NCBI GenBank assembly: GCA_023101725.1
Contig: JALJCO010001416.1
Span: 62,001 to 126,000, forward strand
Length of the DNA: 64,000 bases
Direction: 5' to 3'
DNA from: Atherinomorus stipes
Lineage: Eukaryota; Chordata; Actinopteri; Atheriniformes; Atherinidae
The notes under the pieces are model-generated. The model worked only from the letters and a program-made list of their open reading frames with translations, was not told where the DNA came from and did no database searches. Every line of letters begins with the position of its first letter. Within the stretch, counting starts at the first letter, position 1. This document shows, one piece after another, positions 62,701 to 64,000 of this stretch. Both the position numbers and the translations under genes were made by a program.

Positions 62701-64000
62701 GGCTGCTTTTTTGTCAGTGGTGATCACCTCTAGCTCAAACTGTGGGGAAATATCAGCATTGATTGGTCCTGCAGTGCTGATTAAGCCAGTATCTGGGTTG
62801 ATAGTAAATCTGTTCTTGTCAGAAGTGTGTTTAAAAGCATATTTTAGATGTGGATACTTTGGCACAGCTGTTACCATGGTGACAGGTGTGTGTAGAGGGG
62901 CAGATTCACTCAGACTGACTCTGTAAATGGACTTTTCAAATACAGGAGGGCCCTTTTGGAACTGTGCCGAAGTGACATGTACCAATTTAGCAGATGAAAA
63001 TTGAGGGGGGTGCCCTTGTCCTTTGCCTGTAAAGTGAGGTTGTATCCAAAAGGTTGACTGTCCCAGTCCACATCTTTGACAGCTTTGATTTTATACTCCT
63101 TACTCCCAGGGCTGCTTCTTACAGCCTTGAACTGCTGAAGAGGGTCACCGGCAACAATGCTCAGAGATGCTATTTCTCCATTTGGTCCCTGATCTTTGTC
63201 CTCCACCGTCACAATGGCATATGTGGGGTCGTGATCTGCATCTGAGGGCGTCAAGGTCACTGCAGTAATTACAGGTGCGTGCTCATTGGCCTGCTCCACT
63301 CTGACTGTTAGTTTGGCCATGCTGCTAAACCCGCTGCTGCCATACAGCTTCATCCCTCTGTCCACTGCAAGGATCTCCAACTCGTACAGCTTCGTCTCAG
63401 AAAAGTCGAGTTTGCCAGTCAGTGTAACGACACCGCTTGTCGGATGCACAGCAAACATATCCGTCCACTCTCTGAAACTGTAGTAGTATTCTCCATTCGT
63501 ACCGATATCTGCATCAGTTGCCGTGACCTTGGCCACACTTGTGCGTATGGCCGTGTTCTCTGGTAGAGAGATGCTATAGGATGTTGGTGAGAAGAGGGGC
63601 CTCAGATCATTGGTGTCCAGTACCTGCACCTTTACTCGAGTTCGACACTCGAAATTGGTGTTCCTCTCTGAAGCTTTTACAGTTAGCATATAGTGGTCTT
63701 TAACCTCCCGGTTCAGAATGGCAGTGCTGCCTCCTTTGGTCCTTATTCGCAAAAAACTGAAATCTCCCAGCACGTAGTCCTCTGCTTTGAATAAGTTCTC
63801 ATTGTCTCCAGAGATTATTTTGTACCGTATCTCCCAAGTTGGGTCTGTGACGTAGATCCCCATCTTGGTGTGACTCTCTAAGTAAGTCTTAGCAGCCGAG
63901 TTCTCATATATGGTGGCGTTGTAAACAGAGTGAGTGAACTGCATGGAGGTGGCCCTTGCCATCCTTTGGTTTCCTGCGCAGCCACAGAAAAGCTGCAGGA
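1..64000 (-). CDS. fat1: fat1, protocadherin FAT1 (partial gene, exons 2-14 by mammalian numbering)
   Basis: This umbrella entry covers thirteen exons encoding a chain of about 30 cadherin repeats. FAT1 is a giant single-pass atypical cadherin that acts at the cell surface in cell-cell contact, planar polarity, actin control and Hippo signalling. What identifies it is near-continuous similarity, recalled from memory, to human FAT1: for example the N-terminal YENSAAKTY, the non-cadherin linker [14 protein letters not shown] between EC6 and EC7, HIEWIPKP at the EC12/EC13 junction and VVNKAMPVF at the EC20/EC21 junction, which I match to FAT1 rather than to FAT2, FAT3 or FAT4. Repeats carry the usual DxNDN, LDRE/LDYE and A-x-D calcium motifs. 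All exons fit together in phase with GT-AG introns. The 5' end (exon 1, start codon) and the 3' end (EC31-34, LamG, EGF, transmembrane, cytoplasmic tail) lie outside the window. Two coding frames are broken by single-base homopolymer deletions. The fat1a/fat1b assignment is undetermined. Confidence 0.96.
89..3799 (-). other. intron 13
   Basis: This GT-AG intron of 3.7 kb contains a (TA)n microsatellite at 1833-1871 and otherwise AT-rich unique-looking sequence with no supported gene. Short open frames here have no recognisable content. Confidence 0.85.
1833..1871. repeat. (TA)n microsatellite
   Basis: About 19 uninterrupted TA units in intron 13. Translations of it give meaningless Ile-Tyr repeats. 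Confidence 0.97.
3800..4033 (-). CDS. fat1: fat1 exon 13: end of EC29, start of EC30
   Basis: The 234-nt exon begins GG GAA TTG after CTTCAG (completing a split glycine). It encodes [40 protein letters not shown], the DINDNPPQF linker and [16 protein letters not shown], ending ANDVDTG in phase 1 before GTGAGA. It matches FAT1 (LDREEQAVYHLLVRATDGGGRFCQA in human, from memory). Confidence 0.95.
4034..5241 (-). other. intron 12
   Basis: This 1.2 kb intron lies between exons 12 and 13. No repeat or gene was recognised. Flanking donor GTAGGA and acceptor TTCAG are clear. Confidence 0.85.
5242..5395 (-). CDS. fat1: fat1 exon 12: first half of EC29
   Basis: The 154-nt exon follows acceptor CTCCAG. 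It encodes [20 protein letters not shown], then [21 protein letters not shown] and FVIDSDTG, ending phase 1 before GTAGGA. It matches FAT1 ([24 protein letters not shown] in human, from memory). No single methionine-initiated frame shows it; phase and similarity fix it. Confidence 0.93.
5396..5498 (-). other. intron 11 (103 bp)
   Basis: This minimal teleost-type intron has donor GTAAAG at 5498 and acceptor CCAG at 5396. A pyrimidine-rich stretch in its 5' part is visible as the A-run at 5473-5482 on the plus strand. Confidence 0.9.
5499..5695 (-). CDS. fat1: fat1 exon 11: end of EC28
   Basis: The 197-nt exon starts after AAACAG and completes the split glycine to read [20 protein letters not shown]. 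It then has [21 protein letters not shown] and ends [12 protein letters not shown] before donor GTAAAG (phase 0). It matches the FAT1 segment around [11 protein letters not shown] and [13 protein letters not shown]. The next intron is only 103 bp. Confidence 0.95.
5696..6259 (-). other. intron 10
   Basis: A 564-bp AT-rich intron between exons 10 and 11. Nothing else was recognised in it. Confidence 0.85.
6260..10333 (-). CDS. fat1: fat1 exon 10 (4,074 nt): EC15 to EC28
   Basis: This giant uninterrupted exon corresponds to the large exon of FAT genes. It starts [11 protein letters not shown] after TCACAG (split glycine, phase 1) and ends YFITG before GTGGGT. Thirteen repeat boundaries can be read. 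Eight are recognisable calcium linkers, for example DENDNAP ~9.87 kb, DVNDCSP ~9.52 kb, DVNDNKP ~8.92 kb, DVNDNAP ~8.31 kb, DLNDNAP ~7.99 kb, DTNDNAP ~7.37 kb, DVNDNKP ~6.73 kb and DVNDSPP ~6.40 kb. Five lack the motif: SDNAAP ~10.16 kb, [10 protein letters not shown] ~9.22 kb, VVNKAMP ~8.61 kb, TGANFHNP ~7.68 kb and SSNTPIPKF ~7.05 kb. The open frame runs past both ends into intron, so the ATG at 10352 and the stop at 6159 are not real. No frame break is seen. Confidence 0.97.
10334..10786 (-). other. intron 9
   Basis: A 453-bp intron between exons 9 and 10. No repeat or gene was recognised. Confidence 0.85.
10787..10997 (-). CDS. fat1: fat1 exon 9: end of EC14, start of EC15
   Basis: The 211-nt exon starts [19 protein letters not shown] after acceptor TTCCAG. 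It carries the DTNDNAPWF linker and the EC15 start [20 protein letters not shown], ending YSLESG in phase 1 before donor GTAAAT. The match to FAT1 is close and both splice sites are consensus. The intron to exon 8 is only 254 bp. Confidence 0.95.
11252..11527 (-). CDS. fat1: fat1 exon 8: end of EC13, most of EC14
   Basis: The 276-nt exon is phase 0 on both sides (acceptor TTCTAG, donor GTATGA). It encodes [15 protein letters not shown] at the EC13/EC14 boundary, then [40 protein letters not shown] and LTVM. The linker reads DTNNH where mammalian FAT1 has DTNDH, an Asp-to-Asn change in the calcium motif (codon at 11498-11500). Confidence 0.95.
11667..12089 (-). mobile_element. non-autonomous hAT element, ~422-bp family, copy 1
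   Basis: The ends are TAAGGATGGGCAATA on the left and, read inwards from the right, TAGGGATGAGGGATA. An 8-bp target duplication ATACAGTG flanks both sides (11659-11666 and 12090-12097), which is the hAT hallmark. The interior, read on the minus strand, matches the element at 57550-57971, sharing CTGTCTTGA-AGCC and TTAAGT-CAAGTAGT-CAC-TGTATTGCAA segments. No coding capacity. Confidence 0.88.
16090..16118. repeat. perfect 10-bp hairpin
   Basis: GGTGTTGGCT at 16090-16099 and AGCCAACACC at 16109-16118 are perfect inverted arms with a 9-nt loop, directly before the GATA repeat. Confidence 0.9.
16125..16308. repeat. (GATA)n microsatellite
   Basis: About 180 bp of GATA/TAGA tetranucleotide repeat with a few interruptions (GAGA, AAGA and CAGA units). 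It is likely to be highly length-polymorphic. Confidence 0.97.
18314..18453 (-). CDS. fat1: fat1 exon 7: middle of EC13
   Basis: The 140-nt exon was found by phase and similarity. After acceptor CGCAG it reads [20 protein letters not shown], then [20 protein letters not shown] and TRTVSTQ, ending phase 0 at donor GTAATT. It matches FAT1 (GGNYDSHFDVDKGTG in human, from memory). The acceptor is odd: a run of 15 A and a run of 8 C separate the AG from a distant poly-T tract. Confidence 0.92.
18460..18523. repeat. homopolymer cluster at the exon 7 acceptor
   Basis: On the plus strand this is T15, G8, a short AT-rich spacer and A21. In the sense of fat1 it reads poly-T, spacer, C8, A15, TCGCAG and then exon 7, so the pyrimidine tract is displaced from the AG. 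Confidence 0.9.
18765..19289. mobile_element. non-autonomous hAT element, 525 bp
   Basis: The left end TAGGGATTGACCGATACA and the inward-read right end TAAGGATAGACCAATACA are imperfect inverted repeats. The flanks AATATAAC (18757-18764) and AATATAAT (19290-19297) agree at 7 of 8 bases. The interior contains GATAT-rich subterminal repeats and two (TA)n expansions (19028-19066 and ~19190-19214). Confidence 0.85.
19028..19066. repeat. (TA)n microsatellite inside the hAT element
   Basis: About 19 uninterrupted TA units, expanded within the mobile element. Confidence 0.95.
20277..20670. mobile_element. non-autonomous hAT element, 394 bp
   Basis: The left end TAGAGATGCACGATAT and the right end ATCGTGCATCTCT are inverted repeats. 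The flanks TCAACAAC (20269-20276) and TTAACAAA (20671-20678) agree at 6 of 8. The interior has multiple CGATAT/ATATCG motifs. No coding capacity. Confidence 0.8.
21248..21464 (-). CDS. fat1: fat1 exon 6: end of EC12, start of EC13
   Basis: The 217-nt exon starts phase 0 after CTCTCAG with [18 protein letters not shown] and ends FEITG in phase 1 before donor GTACTG. The EC12/EC13 junction is not a standard DxNDN linker. It is the FAT1-specific [19 protein letters not shown], followed by [20 protein letters not shown]. The conserved odd linker is one of the best paralogue identifiers in the window. Confidence 0.94.
21465..22166 (-). other. intron 5
   Basis: A 702-bp phase-0 intron between exons 5 and 6. 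No repeat or gene was recognised. Confidence 0.85.
22167..22495 (-). CDS. fat1: fat1 exon 5 (frame broken): end of EC11, most of EC12
   Basis: The exon follows acceptor CTCAG at 22497-22496 and starts [14 protein letters not shown]. It then carries the DENDNRP linker, the charged stretch [17 protein letters not shown], and [16 protein letters not shown]. It ends ILT before donor GTGAGT. Both flanking introns are phase 0, so the exon should be a multiple of three, but it is 329 nt. The break is in the run of five A (T in sense) at 22236-22240. One more base restores FFIEPKTG and then [16 protein letters not shown], matching mammalian FAT1. Confidence 0.94.
23308..24235 (+). mobile_element. decayed hAT transposon fragment
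   Basis: The left end TAGGGCTGGGTGATATCG is a typical teleost hAT terminus, and the interior encodes a hAT transposase fragment on the plus strand. The distal part is AT-rich with TCGAAACATT/ATAATCGAAAAATCG motifs. No clean right terminus or target duplication was found, so the right boundary is approximate. Confidence 0.65.
23446..23690 (+). pseudogene. hAT (ZBED-like) transposase N-terminal fragment
   Basis: The frame reads [40 protein letters not shown] and [14 protein letters not shown], then [12 protein letters not shown]. This follows the conserved hAT region in which a helix leads into the F-I-x-x-D-L-x-P-x-S block, a GF-x-x-L segment, a P-x-Y-x-x-P motif and a P-x-x-Y helix before the catalytic core. 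Only about 80 residues remain. The BED finger, catalytic residues and C-terminal dimerisation region are missing, and the frame stops at 23703. It is a relic, not an active gene. Confidence 0.75.
25286..25305. promoter_or_regulatory. TAAT-rich palindrome (candidate homeodomain site)
   Basis: GCTAATTAATTTTAATTAGC consists of perfect 9-bp arms around a 2-bp centre and holds several TAAT cores, the binding core of many homeodomain proteins. A regulatory role inside fat1 is only inference. Confidence 0.3.
26510..26750. repeat. dispersed teleost repeat fragment
   Basis: This contains the familiar fish repeat core TACCTTGCTCAAGGGC preceded by GGGAGCAGTTGGTGGGGGTT and followed by CTCAAACCCAGG and TTAACCACTAGGC. 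The class is not assigned and the boundaries are approximate. Confidence 0.6.
29043..29104 (-). CDS. fat1: fat1 exon 4 (62 nt), part of EC11
   Basis: This very short exon is flanked by acceptor CAACAG and donor GTTAGC. Read from phase 1 to phase 0 it gives [20 protein letters not shown] followed by E, the LDRE segment of EC11, nearly identical to human FAT1 as recalled. It is too short for routine frame scans and was found by following the phase left by exon 3. It sits alone between an 11.6 kb and a 6.5 kb intron. Confidence 0.93.
31300..31745. mobile_element. hAT-like remnant (GATAT/CCAATA-rich)
   Basis: The left part carries repeated GGCCAATACCGATATTGG and GCCGATATCAGCCAATACC motifs typical of hAT subterminal regions. 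TTGAATATCGGCC recurs near 31720. No clean termini or duplication were found. Confidence 0.4.
33699..33712. repeat. C14 homopolymer
   Basis: Fourteen consecutive C in intron 3. Confidence 0.95.
35848..35965. mobile_element. hAT-like terminus, interrupted by a second element
   Basis: TAGGGCTGTAACGGTACATG begins here, followed by CGAACTGTTCGGTACAC, a common teleost hAT end. It is cut 118 bp in by the TTAA-ended element. A matching right terminus was not found. Confidence 0.55.
35966..36709. mobile_element. 744-bp inverted-repeat element with TTAA at both ends
   Basis: The left end TTAAAGGTGAACTCAGTAAC and the inward-read right end TTAAAGCAGAACTCAGTAAC differ at two bases. TTAA at both extremes would fit a TTAA-target element (piggyBac-like), but canonical piggyBac end bases are absent, so the superfamily is left open. 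The interior is GC-richer than the surroundings. No transposase is seen. Confidence 0.7.
36980..37891. mobile_element. ~0.9 kb inverted-repeat element
   Basis: The left end GGGCCCGGTTGTTCA and the inward-read right end GGGCCCAGTTGTTCA differ at one base. The region contains internal GTTAACxG-like palindromic motifs and a short plus-strand frame near 37465 ([14 protein letters not shown]) that faintly resembles the start of a Myb/SANT domain of Harbinger-type elements. No clear target duplication was seen. Confidence 0.62.
38642..38746. repeat. 105-bp palindrome with (TA)n centre
   Basis: Arms of 28 bp at 38642-38669 and 38719-38746 are perfect inverted copies. They include unique sequence (ACACATAGCCATG), not only TA, around an AT-only centre. 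This is a potential cruciform or hairpin. Confidence 0.95.
40741..41055 (-). CDS. fat1: fat1 exon 3: end of EC10, start of EC11
   Basis: The 315-nt exon starts after acceptor TTTTAG with GT GTT ATT, completing the split glycine of exon 2, and ends AAA ACA G before donor GTAAGA (phase 1 at both ends). It encodes the second half of EC10, including [14 protein letters not shown] and the DVNDNAP linker. The strongly conserved TSEPVYYP and MENSPKDVS of EC11 follow, ending at [17 protein letters not shown]. The match to mammalian FAT1 exon 3 is near-continuous. Confidence 0.96.
41719..41747. repeat. 12-bp perfect hairpin in a dispersed repeat
   Basis: TTAATTCGGAAT and ATTCCGAATTAA are perfect arms around GAATT. 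Related TTATTCGGAATTAAAAG recurs at about 42140, suggesting a repeat spanning roughly 41.70-42.24 kb of unassigned class. Confidence 0.7.
42263..42440. mobile_element. hAT-like left terminus fragment
   Basis: It begins TAGGGATGCACCGATGCATC, followed by several CATCGGCC/GGCCGATG repeats typical of teleost hAT elements. No right terminus was found, so it is probably truncated. Confidence 0.6.
44464..44482. repeat. T19 homopolymer
   Basis: An uninterrupted T run in intron 2. Confidence 0.95.
46843..47548. mobile_element. 706-bp insertion flanked by a 10-bp direct duplication
   Basis: TGTGTGTAAC occurs at 46833-46842 and again at 47549-47558, directly bounding a GC-richer block. The block starts CAAGGGGCAAACTCCGCCTC and ends AATTATATACAGTCTA. 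The ends are not inverted repeats, so a retroposon or other non-TIR mechanism is more likely than a cut-and-paste element. The sequence resembles a common dispersed teleost repeat. Confidence 0.72.
47956..48720. mobile_element. hAT-like element nested in the Harbinger-like composite
   Basis: The left end TAGGGATGTAAAAATAATCG and the inward-read right end TAGGCATATAACAATA are degenerate inverted repeats. The interior has ATCGATAA and CGTGATTATCG motifs. The flanks agree at only 5 of 8 bases, so the duplication is not convincing. Confidence 0.55.
48741..49712. mobile_element. second nested insertion, class unknown
   Basis: A TTCCGT-rich block with a distinctive right part (GATCGCGGATTTCATAGGGC) common in teleost genomes. 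AAGCAGAA flanks both sides (48733-48740 and 49713-49720), but the ends are not inverted repeats. The assignment and boundaries are tentative. Confidence 0.4.
51820..52085. repeat. dispersed teleost repeat fragment
   Basis: It carries the familiar core GGAGCAATGTGGGGTTCAGC, CCTAAGGACCCTTCAACATG and CCACCTGAGCCACAGCC after a run of ACAC-rich sequence. The class is not assigned. Confidence 0.65.
53344..53392. repeat. (TTC)n and T25 tract
   Basis: A TTC trinucleotide repeat grades into a run of about 25 T. Confidence 0.95.
57550..57971 (+). mobile_element. non-autonomous hAT element, ~422-bp family, copy 2 (nested)
   Basis: The left end TAGGCATGGGCGATAT and the inward-read right end TAGGGATGGGCGATAT differ at one base. 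The target duplication ATGGACGA is perfect (57542-57549 and 57972-57979). The interior matches the element at 11667-12089 in opposite orientation. Confidence 0.93.
58769..59095. mobile_element. non-autonomous hAT element, 327 bp (nested)
   Basis: The left end TAGAGATACACTGATCCA and the inward-read right end TAGAGATTCACCGATCCA differ at two bases. The duplication GCTGATAC is perfect (58761-58768 and 59096-59103). GATCC and CCGATxC motifs fill the ends. Confidence 0.93.
60774..64000 (-). CDS. fat1: fat1 exon 2 (5' partial): signal peptide end, EC1-EC9 and start of EC10
   Basis: This is the first coding exon, cut by the right edge. In-frame sequence upstream of the ATG at 63962 ([12 protein letters not shown]) looks like the end of a signal peptide. 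The true start is therefore beyond the window and the internal ATG is not the initiator. EC1 ends at DTNDLRP (~63.60 kb), EC2 at EQANEHAP (~63.28 kb), EC4 at DVNNNAP (~62.67 kb), EC5 at NLNDNKP (~62.35 kb), EC7 at DANDNSP (~61.59 kb), EC8 at DVNDNPP (~61.27 kb) and EC9 at DVNENLYRP (~60.95 kb). EC6 is followed by a Cys-containing non-cadherin linker ([16 protein letters not shown], ~62.0 kb). The exon ends GAA ACT G at 60774, followed by donor GTGAGT (phase 1). The frame is broken at the six-C run at 63005-63010, where one more C restores GTPPQFSS and joins the 5' and 3' parts. Confidence 0.95.

Noticed and set aside
63960..63962. ATG at 63962 as the fat1 start codon
   Set aside because: The frame is open upstream to the window edge and encodes a hydrophobic, Cys-containing stretch like the end of a signal peptide; human FAT1 also has residues before this point.
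1..64000. CRISPR arrays, operons, prokaryotic signals or tRNA/rRNA genes
   Set aside because: None was seen; the sequence is intron-rich vertebrate DNA, and tandem repeats here are microsatellites. A covariance-model search would be needed to exclude small RNA genes fully.

Overview
The window is a stretch of vertebrate, almost certainly teleost fish, nuclear genome. It lies wholly inside one very large gene on the minus strand, the atypical cadherin FAT1 (teleost fat1; whether fat1a or fat1b cannot be decided here). Thirteen coding exons with consensus splice sites and matching phases were placed by hand. They run from the first coding exon (exon 2 by mammalian numbering, cut by the right edge inside the signal peptide) to exon 14 (cut by the left edge). 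Together they carry about 9.5 kb of coding sequence, roughly 3,175 codons, for extracellular cadherin repeats EC1 to part of EC30 of the 34 known in FAT1. The remaining repeats, the laminin-G and EGF modules, the membrane segment and the cytoplasmic tail must lie beyond the left edge; the promoter and exon 1 lie beyond the right edge.

Layout from right to left, in gene order: exon 2 (60774 to >64000, EC1 to the start of EC10); a 19.7 kb intron 2; exon 3 (40741-41055); an 11.6 kb intron 3; the 62-nt exon 4 (29043-29104); a 6.5 kb intron 4; exons 5 and 6 (22167-22495, 21248-21464); exon 7 (18314-18453); a 6.8 kb intron 7; exons 8 and 9 (11252-11527, 10787-10997); the giant 4,074-nt exon 10 (6260-10333, EC15 to EC28); exons 11, 12 and 13 (5499-5695, 5242-5395, 3800-4033); a 3.7 kb intron 13; and exon 14 (<1-88). 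No other protein-coding gene is supported on either strand.

The introns hold a rich layer of decayed transposons. Most are short non-autonomous hAT elements recognised by TAGGG-type inverted ends and 8-bp target duplications. They include a three-deep nest at 57.5-59.5 kb, two inverted copies of one ~422-bp family, and a hAT transposase fragment at 23.4 kb. There is also a Harbinger-like composite with TTA duplications at 47.8-50.0 kb, a 706-bp insertion with a 10-bp duplication at 46.8 kb, a 105-bp AT-rich palindrome at 38.7 kb, and several microsatellites.

The most consequential oddity is a pair of single-base deletions in homopolymers inside coding exons (exon 2 at 63005-63010, exon 5 at 22236-22240). 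Each breaks an otherwise conserved frame. They look like assembly errors but could be real lesions. I found no previously undescribed biological system; the interest lies in the two frame breaks, the pattern of calcium-poor cadherin linkers and the nested transposon structures.
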